Counted from the first letter of the stretch, positions 9,513 through 19,102 are shown. The stretch: DNA of 64,000 nt from CAVXFS01 sp963761115 (GCA_963761115.1 CAVXFS010000004.1:248001-312000); one strand, 5' to 3'. Numbers and translations: made by a program. Notes: generated by a model not told the origin, from the letters alone.

Positions 9513-10352
9513 TTATAATTCCCCGCGACGGAGCCTGTAAAACCGCTCGTTCGGGTATTGCTTTTCGCCGGGATCCTTCAGGTCAACTGCCGTATCGAAC
9601 ATTCCGCGGATTCCCTCGGCCGCCGGTGCATATTTTTCATGGTGGACAAAGTTGCGGTTGAACAAGCTGTACTTGGTGCCGGAATGCGTCTGCACGTTGA
9701 CCGGCTGGTAATTCCGCACTGAATCCTCGGCAAAATTCTGAAATTCCTTCAATTTGAAGCTCGGGATCGCGTCGCCGAATTGCTTGATATAGCGCCAGGT
9801 CATGTCGCCGTCCTCTTCGCCGATACCCAGCAGCCTTTCGTCAAAATAACCCAGGGTATCCAACTCGTCGCGGTTTACCAGAAAGTGCGACCATGAGCGG
9901 TTGATCAAAAAGGTTCTGCCTTCGTTGCGGCGGATGGTGTTGCATACGCCAACCATGAAGTCAGGGTTCTCGATCATGATGTCGTCATTCAGCATCAGGA
10001 TGTGATCGTAAGAGGCATGAATGACTATGCTGTTCCAGAGCTTTGAAAGGCCCCTGAACCTCGGAAAAAATATCGGGTAAACATTCTTGTACTCGGCGAT
10101 GAACCTGAGGATCTCGCTGCGATATTCCTCGCCGAATGCACGATTGTTTTCACCGTTGACCGCAACCACGATTTCGTTATCGGTATGTTCTCGAATACGT
10201 TTTAATAATGGCACGAAGTAACGATCAAACCGGGCTTCAAAAGTCGTAATTCCTATGGAAATATGCTCTGGATTTATAGGGGTGTCTCGCTTGCCGAGCA
10301 TGTCTTTCCCGGTATTCAGGATATCCAGCGCAATATTTTTTAACGGGTTCAT
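9513..10352 (-). CDS. Glycosyltransferase, GT2-like (GT-A fold)
   Basis: A 279-residue protein whose N-terminal half fits a GT-A fold: ISIGITTFEARFDRYFVPLL at residues 31-50, EIVVAVNGENN, then DHILMLNDDIMIENPDFM carrying a DD motif for metal and nucleotide-sugar binding. The C-terminal half is unrecognised. It is the last gene of a reverse-strand glycosyltransferase run starting near 13376, with one base between it and the next gene. Donor and acceptor are unknown. Confidence 0.65.
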   Translation of the reverse strand: MNPLKNIALDILNTGKDMLGKRDTPINPEHISIGITTFEARFDRYFVPLLKRIREHTDNEIVVAVNGENNRAFGEEYRSEILRFIAEYKNVYPIFFPRFRGLSKLWNSIVIHASYDHILMLNDDIMIENPDFMVGVCNTIRRNEGRTFLINRSWSHFLVNRDELDTLGYFDERLLGIGEEDGDMTWRYIKQFGDAIPSFKLKEFQNFAEDSVRNYQPVNVQTHSGTKYSLFNRNFVHHEKYAPAAEGIRGMFDTAVDLKDPGEKQYPNERFYRLRRGEL

Positions 10353-10353
10353 A

Positions 10354-11187
10354 TCAACCTCTTTTTGTGGCTGTCAGGTCTTTGGTCAGTCCGTTCTCGC
10401 AGAAAGCCGGGATATTTTCACGGTAAAGATAATCCACATTCGATCCTTCTTTCCAGTGCTTCCCCCCTAGTTCTTTAGGGTGCCAAAGATGCAGTATCTT
10501 CGCATCACGAATAATTGAATGTCCACGAAAGCCGGCTTTTACCATCCGTAAAGATATATCTTCATCTTCCCCGCCCCAGCCAACGAAATTTTCGTCGTAA
10601 CCGTTGATTAACTCCATGTCCTGGCGATGTATGGAAAAGTGGCTGCTACAACGTAGTTTTCGGGCGCTTGCAAGATGGAGTCTGATCAGGATGCTGTAAC
10701 GAAATGATTTCCAGTGTTCGCGAGTTATGGGTCGTTCCGGGAGTTCATGGTAAAGCTCCTCAAGCCTTTGTGAAGTGATCCCGCTCATCATGAGCTGCTT
10801 GGTTTCCTCTTCCGGAAGGTACTTGCAGAGTCCTGCAAGAAAACGCTTCGGCCTTGCATTTTCCCGGTGGCATCGGATGGTGTTTGGCAGCACAGCAAAA
10901 TCGCAATCAAGGAAAATCAGATAATCGCCGCTGGAATGGCGGATGCCATTATTCCTGACAGCCGAGAGTCGAAATCCGTCCTTGGGTTGCCAGGCATGCA
11001 CTATTCGAAAATGGTAAGAGGGAATCATTGCTGTGAGTGCACTGACTGTGGCTTCGGAAGATCCATCGTCCGCGATGACAACTTCATCGAAATCATCTTT
11101 ACACGCCAGCAGAGCATCCAGGCAGCATTTGAGATGGGATAGCCGCTCGTAGAACGAGACGATAATACTCACAGACCTCATATCCAT
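10354..11187 (-). CDS. Glycosyltransferase family 2 with GT7-type C-terminal segment
   Basis: A 277-residue protein beginning with VSIIVSFYERLSHLKCCLDA and DEVVIADDGSS, the GT2 signature, then GDYLIFLDCDFAVLP with a DxD motif near residue 95. The segment INGYDENFVGWGGEDEDISL near residue 200 is the Glyco_transf_7C motif seen in chondroitin synthase-like and galactosyltransferase-like enzymes. It overlaps the start side of the next upstream gene by ten bases, so the two are probably translationally coupled. Likely adds a hexose or N-acetylhexosamine to a surface glycan. Confidence 0.8.
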   Translation of the reverse strand: MDMRSVSIIVSFYERLSHLKCCLDALLACKDDFDEVVIADDGSSEATVSALTAMIPSYHFRIVHAWQPKDGFRLSAVRNNGIRHSSGDYLIFLDCDFAVLPNTIRCHRENARPKRFLAGLCKYLPEEETKQLMMSGITSQRLEELYHELPERPITREHWKSFRYSILIRLHLASARKLRCSSHFSIHRQDMELINGYDENFVGWGGEDEDISLRMVKAGFRGHSIIRDAKILHLWHPKELGGKHWKEGSNVDYLYRENIPAFCENGLTKDLTATKRG

Positions 11188-12152
11188 TTCCCTTTTGCGC
11201 GTGATATTGCTGTAGTAATGCCACCGAGTTCGCGCCAGAATTTTGCCTTCAGGCTTCTTTGATAGGGAGGTATGACAACGTTGACCGGTTCACCTTCGCA
11301 ACCAGCGTTTTCTCGAAGCAGGTCGGCGAGATGGGGGAAGAGTTGATACTTGAAAAGCACTCTGTGCCGCGCCTCCTCCAGTGCCGGAAGTCTGCGTTCC
11401 CAATCATCTTCGGCAACAGCCCTTTGAATTGTACTGATCGCTTCTCCTGGTTTTTCAATATCGATGCGTATGAACGAATCAGCAGGAAAATATTTCTCCA
11501 GATTTTCGCAGCCATAATAAAACGGGACCGTCCAGGAGAGAAAACAATCGGCGATCTTCTCGGTCCAGTAATCCGGCCATGAAGTATTTTCAGCAGCTAT
11601 CGAATATCGGTATGGCGCCAACCCGTCCCACTTGTCATCAATGAATTTGACGGCTCGACCATACAGATCGATATCCAGATTCTTTTCAGCCTGTACTGCG
11701 CGCAAGAAAATGCCGCGCTTGATGTGTCCGGGAAGATCATGGCAGTTGCCCGCTATCCAGGAAAGAGAGCGGGTTTTTATCGACATGGCGCACGTTGTTA
11801 ATTCGTCAAAGGTACGGTTGACATGCCACGGAAGGGCCGGTTGTGATGTGAAGTATTTCGGATCGGAAGATGGAAGATAATTTGTGTATATTCGGTCGAA
11901 AGCCTCATGTCCTTCGACCATCCAATCAGTAAAACCTCTGGCATAAGGTTCCTGCATCAATGCCCAGACTCGCCCTTTGGGACAGCGGGAATGAACGGCA
12001 TGTTTCATGCGGTTGTTAAGCACAATAAGCGCGTCACATTCCTCAACATCATCGGTTGTAAAACGTATGCCATCCCAGATACCTTTGCCTCCCGGTGTCT
12101 GGCGTAGCAGATCCGGCCAGTTCCAGTCCTTGGATATGCGTACAAGTGTCAT
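11178..12152 (-). CDS. Glycosyltransferase family 10-like protein
   Basis: A 324-residue protein with the GT10 block YRYSIAAENTSWPDYWTEKI followed by SWTVPFYYGCENLEKYFP, matching the fucosyltransferase donor site seen also in the gene at 7274-8371, although the two are otherwise very different. It lies within the reverse glycosyltransferase run, 48 bases after the GT4 gene and overlapping the GT2 gene downstream. Function is inferred from family only; sugar specificity is unknown. Confidence 0.72.
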   Translation of the reverse strand: MTLVRISKDWNWPDLLRQTPGGKGIWDGIRFTTDDVEECDALIVLNNRMKHAVHSRCPKGRVWALMQEPYARGFTDWMVEGHEAFDRIYTNYLPSSDPKYFTSQPALPWHVNRTFDELTTCAMSIKTRSLSWIAGNCHDLPGHIKRGIFLRAVQAEKNLDIDLYGRAVKFIDDKWDGLAPYRYSIAAENTSWPDYWTEKIADCFLSWTVPFYYGCENLEKYFPADSFIRIDIEKPGEAISTIQRAVAEDDWERRLPALEEARHRVLFKYQLFPHLADLLRENAGCEGEPVNVVIPPYQRSLKAKFWRELGGITTAISRAKGKWI

Positions 12153-12200
12153 CGAGGATATACCTTGTAGTCTATTAGCTCACTCGCGCGATAGTTAAAT

Positions 12201-13376
12201 TCATGTAGCCCTCGTTCCAACTTCGTGGGATTTTTCAGTAAATATATCCATATACATCTGGCCCATTTTATCGGCCAGCTTATCCCAATCGTGCATCAAG
12301 GCAGTCCTCGTCGCAGATTCACCCATTACCTGCCTTAGTTCCTTGTTTGACAGTCGAACGATACTGTTTGCGGCGGCATCAATGTCATTGGGGGCGGGCA
12401 GAATAAAACCGTTGATGCTTTCTTCAACCAGGTCCTTCGCCCCGACATTGGGACTGATGATAACCGGTAATCCTGCTGCCATCGCCTCAAGCACCACCAT
12501 GCCGAAGGTGTCGAACCTGGAGAGCATGATGAATATATCGGCCGCCCGGTAATAATGTTCCAGTCCTGCAACCTGCGTCCCGGCAAAAGTCACCGCATCG
12601 GCGATCCCTGCAGATTGCGCCAGCTTGCGGTACTTGTTTTCATTTCCCCGGCCTACCACCAGAAGCCGAATATTGACTTCAGGGCGTTTGGAACGCGCCT
12701 TGGCCAATGCGGCAATGATGGTATCCAGACCCTTGACCTCGAAATTCATCCCAACGAACAGGATCAGCAGGTCATCGTTGCCGATGCCGTGGCGTGACCT
12801 GATCTCCGTGCGGCAGGCGGCGCGATCCGGTGTCGAAAAGCGCGCCACGTTGACGCCGGGGTGAACGATTTGCCAGCGGCCCGGCAACGTTGCATATTCA
12901 CGATGGAATGCTTCCATGGCGATGCTGGAAACGGGCAGGAAGCATGACGCTGCACCTTGCTCGATCAACTTTCGCTCGATGGCGATGACAGCACGATCAT
13001 ACAGGCTGGGACTTCTTCTGCGTACGTCCTTGACCCACCCGGCATGGGGGACGCCATGGGCCGAATAGATGTCCGCGCCGAATACCCAGTGATGGGAATG
13101 GACCAGGTCGAAGTCCATGCGGCTTGTCTTCCATTTCACGTACCAGGCAAAAACCAGCGGCCCCAGGAAGCGCGGGAAACGGATCTTTGGAACCTTGTGG
13201 AATTTGATTCGGTCCGAATCGGCGACCCACTGATTGGCGAAGACATGGATGTCGAGATTTTCGTTTTTAGCCAGCCGCTCGGTGATCTCGCTGGCGAACC
13301 GTTCACCCCCGCCGACCAGACCGTATTTGGGGACGACAATAGCGATCTTGCGGCGTTTGCGGCTAGTTAGATCCAT
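12201..13376 (-). CDS. Glycosyltransferase family 4 (WaaG-like)
   Basis: A 391-residue GT-B enzyme. The N-terminus IAIVVPKYGLVGGGERFASE has the glycine-rich acceptor loop of lipopolysaccharide core glucosyltransferases; the C-terminal domain has DIFIMLSRFDTFGMVVLEAM and GLPVIISPNVGAKDLV, the EX7E-type donor site. A longer frame runs to 13721, but its extra N-terminus is cysteine- and serine-rich nonsense-like sequence overlapping a divergent gene, so the ATG at 13376 is preferred. It heads the reverse run of four glycosyltransferases and is divergent from the GT2 gene at 13480; the roughly 100 bases between must hold both promoters. Confidence 0.83.
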   Translation of the reverse strand: MDLTSRKRRKIAIVVPKYGLVGGGERFASEITERLAKNENLDIHVFANQWVADSDRIKFHKVPKIRFPRFLGPLVFAWYVKWKTSRMDFDLVHSHHWVFGADIYSAHGVPHAGWVKDVRRRSPSLYDRAVIAIERKLIEQGAASCFLPVSSIAMEAFHREYATLPGRWQIVHPGVNVARFSTPDRAACRTEIRSRHGIGNDDLLILFVGMNFEVKGLDTIIAALAKARSKRPEVNIRLLVVGRGNENKYRKLAQSAGIADAVTFAGTQVAGLEHYYRAADIFIMLSRFDTFGMVVLEAMAAGLPVIISPNVGAKDLVEESINGFILPAPNDIDAAANSIVRLSNKELRQVMGESATRTALMHDWDKLADKMGQMYMDIFTEKSHEVGTRAT

Positions 13377-13479
13377 ACCTTTTCGATTCCAGTCGCTTGT
13401 ATTGTTGTCAATTATACATGGCCTCATTCGAGGACTGCCCGGAACCACAGGGGGGATTTTGGCTCCATGTCTGTAGCCT

Positions 13480-14373
13480 GTGGTAGCGGATGTGGCTAGA
13501 ATGATGGTCCAACTTGCCGGTTCACTTTCGCTTGTGTTTTCAATCCTGATCCCGACCTGGAACAACCTCGCCCTGCTGCAACTGTGCGTCAGCAGCATCC
13601 GGCAGAATTCCGCGCATGCGCACCAGATCATCGTCCACGTCAACGATGGCAGCGACGGCACGCTGGACTGGGTGAGGGCGCAGCACCTCGAGCATACCTG
13701 CTCGCCGCAGAACGTCGGCATCTGCCTGGCGGTGAACGAGGCGGCGATGCATGCCCGGCATGACTATATCGTTTACCTGAATGACGATATGTATTGCTGT
13801 CCCGGCTGGGATACGGCGCTGCTGGCAAAGCTGGATGGCATCGACACGGACCTGTTCATGCTCTCCGGCACCATGATAGAGCCGGTCGATACCGGCAATC
13901 CCTGCACCATCGTGCAAGACTATGGGCGCGATGCGGCTGATTTCGCGGAACAGCGCTTGTTGCTTGAATTGCCAAACTACCGCAAGCCCGACTGGTATGG
14001 CGCGACCTGGCCACCAACGCTGGTCCACCGCAAGTGGTGGTTCAAGGTCGGCGGCTACAGCAGCGAGTTCTCCCCCGGCATGAGCAGCGACAATGATTTT
14101 TCGATGAAGTTGTGGCAGGCCGGCTGCAGGATATTCCTCGGCGTCGGCGATGCGCTGGTGTATCACTTCCAGTGCAAGTCCACCGGCAAGGTGAAGAAGA
14201 ACGACGGCGGCAGACAGTTCCTGCACAAATGGGGCCTGCGCCAGTCGGTATTCGATCGCTATTACCTGCGGCGCGGCATGCCGGCGCAGGCTTTGCACCT
14301 TCCCGAACCGGAGGATAGCCGGGACTTTCGTTGGCAATTGTTGCGCAGCGACCTAAAGCGCAGGTTGGGTTGA
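13480..14373 (+). CDS. Glycosyltransferase family 2
   Basis: A protein of 297 residues from GTG at 13480, or 290 from the ATG at 13501. It has the GT2 opening FSILIPTWNNLALLQLCVSS, HVNDGSDGTLDWV, and the DD motif in DYIVYLNDDMYCCPGWDTAL near residue 100, with GMSSDNDFSMKLWQAG towards the C-terminus as the acceptor-site block. It stands alone on the forward strand between reverse genes. Its last 21 bases overlap the end of the convergent gene at 14353-15108. Probably acts on the same surface glycan as its neighbours. Confidence 0.8.
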   Translation: MVADVARMMVQLAGSLSLVFSILIPTWNNLALLQLCVSSIRQNSAHAHQIIVHVNDGSDGTLDWVRAQHLEHTCSPQNVGICLAVNEAAMHARHDYIVYLNDDMYCCPGWDTALLAKLDGIDTDLFMLSGTMIEPVDTGNPCTIVQDYGRDAADFAEQRLLLELPNYRKPDWYGATWPPTLVHRKWWFKVGGYSSEFSPGMSSDNDFSMKLWQAGCRIFLGVGDALVYHFQCKSTGKVKKNDGGRQFLHKWGLRQSVFDRYYLRRGMPAQALHLPEPEDSRDFRWQLLRSDLKRRLG

Positions 14374-15108
14374 GCGCAGGACCCTGAGCTTTTCGTATTT
14401 GAGATAGGTCGTGCGCGCATTCATGCGCGCGATGCTGAAACCGGCAACGCCATCGAGGAATCCCAGCCGCAAACAATATGTGCGGAAAAACGCCCATGCC
14501 GCGCGTACCGCTGCGCTGGAGCTGGAGGAAGTTGTGCCTTTGTTGAACATCTGCAGTGCCGCAGCTGAGGAATATTGTTCTACCTTGCGTTCCACGTCGT
14601 CCCTGGTCAGGTAGCTGTAGTGCAGCAAGGGGCTGGCCAGTTTGCCTGCGCGACCTTGCAGGATCACGCTTTCGTGCACGAGGTCATCTGAAAAACGCCC
14701 CTTGTCGCGCTTGAACAGCCGCAACACGTAGTCCGGGTACCAGCCTGAGTGATGGATGAATTTCCCGCAGAACTGGGACAGGCGCGGCAGGTAGTATCCC
14801 TCCCGGTCAGCCTGCCCCATCGCATGTTCCAGTTGGGTTCTAAGCTCGGTCGTAACGCGCTCGTCCGCGTCCAGCGACAGCACCCAGGTGCCGGTCGCAT
14901 AGTCCAGCGCACGGTTCTTCTGCGCACCGAAGCCGGGCCAGTCGTGGCTGTATACGTGGGGGGTGAATTCGCGCGCGATGGCGACCGTCTCGTCGCTGCT
15001 GCCGGAATCGACGACGACGATCTCATCCGCCCAGCCAACCGATTCTAGGCAGGCGCGGATGTTATGCGCTTCGTTTTTGGTGATGATGACGACGGACAGA
15101 TTGTTCAT
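14353..15108 (-). CDS. waaE: Glycosyltransferase family 2, WaaE/KdtX-like
   Basis: A 251-residue GT2 enzyme resembling the lipopolysaccharide core beta-1,4-glucosyltransferase WaaE: LSVVIITKNEAHNIRACLES, WADEIVVVDSGSSDETV, and GTWVLSLDADERVTTEL with its DxD motif near residue 77. HHSGWYPDYVLRLFKRDKGR near residue 120 is another block typical of this family. It starts 24 bases beyond the end of rho on the same strand and may be read from the trxA-rho transcript. The 3' end overlaps the convergent GT2 gene. The WaaE name is by family resemblance; related enzymes have other acceptors. Confidence 0.75.
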   Translation of the reverse strand: MNNLSVVIITKNEAHNIRACLESVGWADEIVVVDSGSSDETVAIAREFTPHVYSHDWPGFGAQKNRALDYATGTWVLSLDADERVTTELRTQLEHAMGQADREGYYLPRLSQFCGKFIHHSGWYPDYVLRLFKRDKGRFSDDLVHESVILQGRAGKLASPLLHYSYLTRDDVERKVEQYSSAAALQMFNKGTTSSSSSAAVRAAWAFFRTYCLRLGFLDGVAGFSIARMNARTTYLKYEKLRVLRSTQPAL

Positions 15109-15132
15109 GATCCGGGCATCAAGCCTGTAATC

Positions 15133-16389
15133 CTATCGCCTCATCGAGTCGAAGAAATCGGCGTTGTTCTTGGTTGCCTTGATCTTGTCCAGCAGGAACT
15201 CCATCGCTTCCAGTTCATCCATCGGGTAGAGCAGTTTGCGCAGCACCCAGATCTTCTGCAGCACATCCGGCTTGATCAGCAATTCTTCCTTGCGCGTGCC
15301 GGAGCGGTTGACGTTGATCGCCGGGTAGATGCGTTTCTCGGCCATGCGGCGGTCAAGATGGATCTCCATGTTGCCGGTACCCTTGAATTCTTCGTAGATC
15401 ACGTCGTCCATGCGCGAACCGGTATCGACCAGCGCAGTGGCGATGATGGTCAGCGAACCGCCTTCCTCGACATTGCGCGCCGCGCCGAAGAAGCGCTTGG
15501 GACGCTGCAGGGCGTTGGCATCGACACCGCCGGTCAGCACCTTGCCGGAGGAGGGCACCACGGTGTTGTAGGCGCGAGCCAGTCGGGTGATCGAGTCGAG
15601 CAGGATCACCACGTCCTTCTTGTGCTCGACCAGTCGCTTGGCTTTTTCCAGCACCATCTCGGCGACCTGCACGTGGCGTGTGGCCGGTTCGTCGAAGGTC
15701 GAGGCGACCACTTCGCCGCGCACGGAGCGGCTCATTTCGGTCACTTCCTCGGGGCGCTCGTCGATCAGCAGCACGATCAGGTGTGCATCCGGGTTGTTGG
15801 AGGCGATGGAGTGCGCGATATGCTGCAGCATCACGGTCTTGCCGGATTTCGGCGAGGCCACCAGCAGGCCGCGCTGGCCCTTGCCGATCGGCGCGACGAT
15901 GTCGATGATGCGACCGGTGATGTTTTCCTCGGCCTTGATATCCCGTTCCAGTGTCATCTGCTGGGTCGGGAACAGCGGCGTCAGGTTCTCGAACAGGATC
16001 TTGTTCTTGGCATTTTCCGGCGCCTCGGAATTGACCTTGTCAACTTTTACCAGCGCAACATAGCGCTCGCTTTCCTTGGGTGTGCGTATCTCGCCATCGA
16101 TCGAATCGCCGGTATGCAGGTTGAAGCGGCGGATCTGGCTCGGGCTGACGTAAATATCATCCGGCCCGGCAAGATAGGAGGTGTCCGGCGAGCGCAGGAA
16201 GCCGAAGCCGTCCGGCAGGACTTCCAGCGTACCTTCGCCGAAAATGCTCTCGCCCTTTTTTGCCTGGTTCTTCAATAGAGCGAAGATCAGGTCCTGCTTG
16301 CGCATGCGGTTGGCGTTGTCGATCTGGTTGGTGGTGGCCATTTCAACCAGTTCAGTGATGTGTTTTGTCTTGAGGTCGGATAGATGCAT
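15133..16389 (-). CDS. rho: Transcription termination factor Rho
   Basis: A 418-residue hexameric RNA-dependent ATPase that ends untranslated transcripts. The N-terminal Rho domain runs from MHLSDLKTKHITELVEMA; the cold-shock-like RNA-binding domain has GFGFLRSPDTSYLAGPDDIY; the ATPase domain has Walker A SPKSGKTVML near residue 181, LIVLLIDERPEEV and VVILLDSITRLARAYN. Length and motifs match the standard short form. It lies downstream of trxA on the same strand, the order also seen in enterobacteria. The 170-base leader probably serves Rho autoregulation, a known trait of rho genes, but no defined site can be seen. Confidence 0.98.
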   Translation of the reverse strand: MHLSDLKTKHITELVEMATTNQIDNANRMRKQDLIFALLKNQAKKGESIFGEGTLEVLPDGFGFLRSPDTSYLAGPDDIYVSPSQIRRFNLHTGDSIDGEIRTPKESERYVALVKVDKVNSEAPENAKNKILFENLTPLFPTQQMTLERDIKAEENITGRIIDIVAPIGKGQRGLLVASPKSGKTVMLQHIAHSIASNNPDAHLIVLLIDERPEEVTEMSRSVRGEVVASTFDEPATRHVQVAEMVLEKAKRLVEHKKDVVILLDSITRLARAYNTVVPSSGKVLTGGVDANALQRPKRFFGAARNVEEGGSLTIIATALVDTGSRMDDVIYEEFKGTGNMEIHLDRRMAEKRIYPAINVNRSGTRKEELLIKPDVLQKIWVLRKLLYPMDELEAMEFLLDKIKATKNNADFFDSMRR

Positions 16390-16559
16390 ATGGATAGGAA
16401 TTAGGAATAGGGATAAAACGGGGTTATGGGACCTGCACGGGGAAGGGTTACGGGTTTATTCTGGTGCTGCTCGCCTGAACTGCCTTAGCGTCTTTTGTAA
16501 TTTTGATTTTGAGAATACGGAGACGGAACAGGACAGTTGCAGGCGCGAGGTTAAACGGT

Positions 16560-16886
16560 TCAGATGTGGCTGTCAATAAAAGCCGTCAGTTGTGATTTCG
16601 ACAGAGCGCCTACCTTGGTGGCCTCGATATTGCCGTTCTTGAACAGCATCAACGTAGGAATGCCACGGATGCCGTATTTCTGTGGCGTCTGCTGATTTTC
16701 ATCCACGTTAAGTTTTGCCACGGTCAGGCGTCCGGCATATTCCTTGGCAACTTCCTCCAGGATCGGGGCGATCATGCGGCAAGGCCCGCACCATTCCGCC
16801 CAGTAGTCCACCAGCACGGGCAAGGGCGCCTGCAGGACTTCAGCAGAAAAGTCGGGGTCGGTGACATAACGGATGTGTTCGCTCAT
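16560..16886 (-). CDS. trxA: Thioredoxin 1
   Basis: A 108-residue cytosolic disulfide reductase with the active site WAEWCGPCRMIAP near residue 30 and the cis-proline block GIRGIPTLMLFKNG near residue 72. A longer frame opens at 16958, but the ATG at 16886 gives the normal thioredoxin length and has an AGGT ribosome site upstream. Rho follows on the same strand after 170 bases. Confidence 0.97.
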   Translation of the reverse strand: MSEHIRYVTDPDFSAEVLQAPLPVLVDYWAEWCGPCRMIAPILEEVAKEYAGRLTVAKLNVDENQQTPQKYGIRGIPTLMLFKNGNIEATKVGALSKSQLTAFIDSHI

Positions 16887-17243
16887 AGGTGTACCTCGTT
16901 TGTTTTCAAGATTTGGTGTAGGGGTAGAAGGCGCCAGTATCAGGGCAGGTTGGGGCAATAGATGGGAATACAGGCTGCATCGTAACGAAAAAACGACAGG
17001 ATGTGAAGTGCCTTGAAGATAACTTGAAGGAATAACGTCCCTGTCTCGCAGGCAGAAGCCGCTGCATGCAAAGGCTCATCCCCTGTTTGAGCGCTATACG
17101 AGAGAATATCCGCGTTTGTCGGCGCTGAAATGTCAGGGATGGCAATAGGGAAACATGCCTGGAAACTTTCCTTGCTTCCACCTGTCGATGTCCATGATGA
17201 CCTGCTAGAATGATCGGGTTTTTAGTTCAATACCTAATATCCC
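16887..17243. other. Intergenic region between divergent trxA and yajR-like gene
   Basis: About 357 bases between two divergently read genes, so it must carry promoters for both. I see no convincing sigma-70 hexamer pair, RNA gene or repeat in it. A reverse frame of 91 residues here (16906-17181) has no recognisable features and a low-complexity composition, and I do not call it. Confidence 0.4.
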
Positions 17244-18620
17244 ATGCAAGATAACAAAGATTCCATGACTCCTGTCGAGCGCCGCGCCAGTTTCGGGCTG
17301 GCGGGTATTTACGGCCTGCGCATGCTGGGCCTGTTCATCATCCTGCCGGTTTTCGCCATCTATGCCCAGCATCTCCCGGGCGGCGAAAGTCATACCATGA
17401 TCGGGATAGCGCTCGGCGCCTACGGCCTGACCCAGGCCATTTTGCAGATCCCGATGGGCTGGGCATCGGACCGATTCGGGCGCAAGCCGGTGATCTACGC
17501 CAGCCTGATCCTGTTCGCATTGGGCAGTTTCGTGGCCGCTTCGGCACACGACATTTACTGGATCATCGCCGGGCGCATCATCCAGGGCGCGGGCGCGCTG
17601 AACGCGGCGGTGATGGCGCTGACGGCCGATCTAACCCGCGAAGAAGTCCGCACCAAGGCGATGGCGATGATCGGCATCACTATCGGCATCACCTTCTCGA
17701 TCTCGATGGTGCTGTCGCCGATGCTGGATAACCTGATAGGCGTGCCCGGCCTGTTCACGCTGACCGGGGTGCTGGCGCTGCTGGCTATCGGGGTGGTGAA
17801 ATTCGCGATACCAAATCCGGCGATCACTCGATTTCACAGCGATACCGAGGCGAGCTGGAAGCATTTCTCCGAGGTGCTGCACAACAAGGAGCTGTTGCGT
17901 CTCGATTTCGGCATTTTCTCGCTGCATGCGATCCTGATGTCGGTGTTCATGCAGGTGCCGTTCGTGCTGGAGAAAGACGGACTGGTTTTGTCGCACCATT
18001 GGTATATCTATCTTCCGGTGATGCTGGTGGCGTTCGGGTTGATGGTGCCGCCGATCATCATCGCGGAAAAGAAGAACAAGATGAAGCAAGTGTTCATGCT
18101 GTCGGTGTTCCTGGCAATGTGCGCACAAGCCTTGCTGATGTTCGGTCAGAATAGTTTGTGGGGCATTGCCATCGCACTGCTGGTGTTCTTCACTTCGTTC
18201 AACGTGCTGGAAGCCACGCTGCCCTCGATGATCAGCAAGATTGCGCCGCTGGCAGCCAAGGGCACCGCGATGGGCGTGTATAGCAGTGTGCAGTTTCTTG
18301 GCGCATTCTTCGGCGCTGCGGTGGGCGGCTTCATCCTGCAGCATTGGGGAGGTGACGCGGTGTTCGGTTTTGCGATAGTCTTGCTGATGGTGTGGTTGCT
18401 GGTGGCAAGCGGGATGCAGCCGCCAGCGGCGGTACGTACCAGGCTGTTTCACCTGTCCGAACTGGATGCCGCCAGGGCCGGTGCGTTGCAGCAGAGGCTG
18501 GCTCAAGCGACTGGCGTGCGCGAGGCCATGGTGGTGGGCGCCGAAGGCATGGTTTGTATCAAGGTTGAGATGCAGGGGTTTGACGAAGAATCAGTAGAAC
18601 AATTAATTAAGGGGGCATGA
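17244..18620 (+). CDS. yajR: MFS transporter, YajR-like, with C-terminal cytoplasmic domain
   Basis: A 458-residue inner-membrane transporter with twelve predicted membrane segments. The MFS motif between helices 2 and 3 is present as GWASDRFGRKPVIYASL near residue 75. After the last helix a soluble domain of about 65 residues (from FHLSELDAARAGALQQ) resembles the YAM domain of E. coli YajR, including the ending with alternating strands and helices. Substrate is unknown for the family, though drug export is often assumed. It is followed after one base by ssb, suggesting a shared transcript. Confidence 0.82.
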   Translation: MQDNKDSMTPVERRASFGLAGIYGLRMLGLFIILPVFAIYAQHLPGGESHTMIGIALGAYGLTQAILQIPMGWASDRFGRKPVIYASLILFALGSFVAASAHDIYWIIAGRIIQGAGALNAAVMALTADLTREEVRTKAMAMIGITIGITFSISMVLSPMLDNLIGVPGLFTLTGVLALLAIGVVKFAIPNPAITRFHSDTEASWKHFSEVLHNKELLRLDFGIFSLHAILMSVFMQVPFVLEKDGLVLSHHWYIYLPVMLVAFGLMVPPIIIAEKKNKMKQVFMLSVFLAMCAQALLMFGQNSLWGIAIALLVFFTSFNVLEATLPSMISKIAPLAAKGTAMGVYSSVQFLGAFFGAAVGGFILQHWGGDAVFGFAIVLLMVWLLVASGMQPPAAVRTRLFHLSELDAARAGALQQRLAQATGVREAMVVGAEGMVCIKVEMQGFDEESVEQLIKGA

Positions 18621-18621
18621 A

Positions 18622-19083
18622 ATGGCATCTGTCAACAAAGTGATCTTGATCGGTAATCTGGGGGCTGACCCGGAAGTGCGCTATATGCCCAGCGGTGACG
18701 CTATTGCCAACTTGCGTATCGCAACCACGGATGTCTGGAAGGACAAGAGCGGCGAAAAGCAGGAACGCACGGAATGGCACCGGGTGAGTTTTTTTGGCCG
18801 GCAGGCGGAGATCTGCGGTGAATACTTGCGCAAGGGCTCGGCGATCTATATCGAGGGCAGCCTGCAAACCCGCAAATGGCAGGACAAGGACGGCCAGGAT
18901 CGCTACACCACGGAAATTCGCGGTGACCGGATGCAGATGCTGGGCAGCAAGTCCGGCGGCGGTGGAAATTTTGAAGTGGTGGACAAACCCGCAGCGTCAT
19001 CCGGCGCGCCTGCTGCCAGCGCCAAGGCGCCGGCCAAGACTGCCGGCGGGTTTGACGATTTTGACGACGATATCCCGTTCTGA
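18622..19083 (+). CDS. ssb: Single-stranded DNA-binding protein
   Basis: A 153-residue protein with the OB fold typical of bacterial SSB: MASVNKVILIGNLGADPEVR at the start, EWHRVSFFGRQAEICGEYLR and SAIYIEGSLQTRKWQDKDGQ. A flexible Ala/Pro/Lys-rich linker leads to the acidic tip DDFDDDIPF, the conserved partner-binding tail. Works as a tetramer in replication, recombination and repair. It begins one base after the transporter stop codon and ends just before a strong intrinsic terminator. Confidence 0.98.
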   Translation: MASVNKVILIGNLGADPEVRYMPSGDAIANLRIATTDVWKDKSGEKQERTEWHRVSFFGRQAEICGEYLRKGSAIYIEGSLQTRKWQDKDGQDRYTTEIRGDRMQMLGSKSGGGGNFEVVDKPAASSGAPAASAKAPAKTAGGFDDFDDDIPF

Positions 19084-19102
19084 TCGTGTGGATAGCCGAA
19101 AC

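Noticed and set aside
15064..16278. Forward open frame of 404 residues over rho
   Set aside because: Lies wholly against the Rho gene, is rich in His, Gln and Asp in a way typical of antisense frames, and has no family features.
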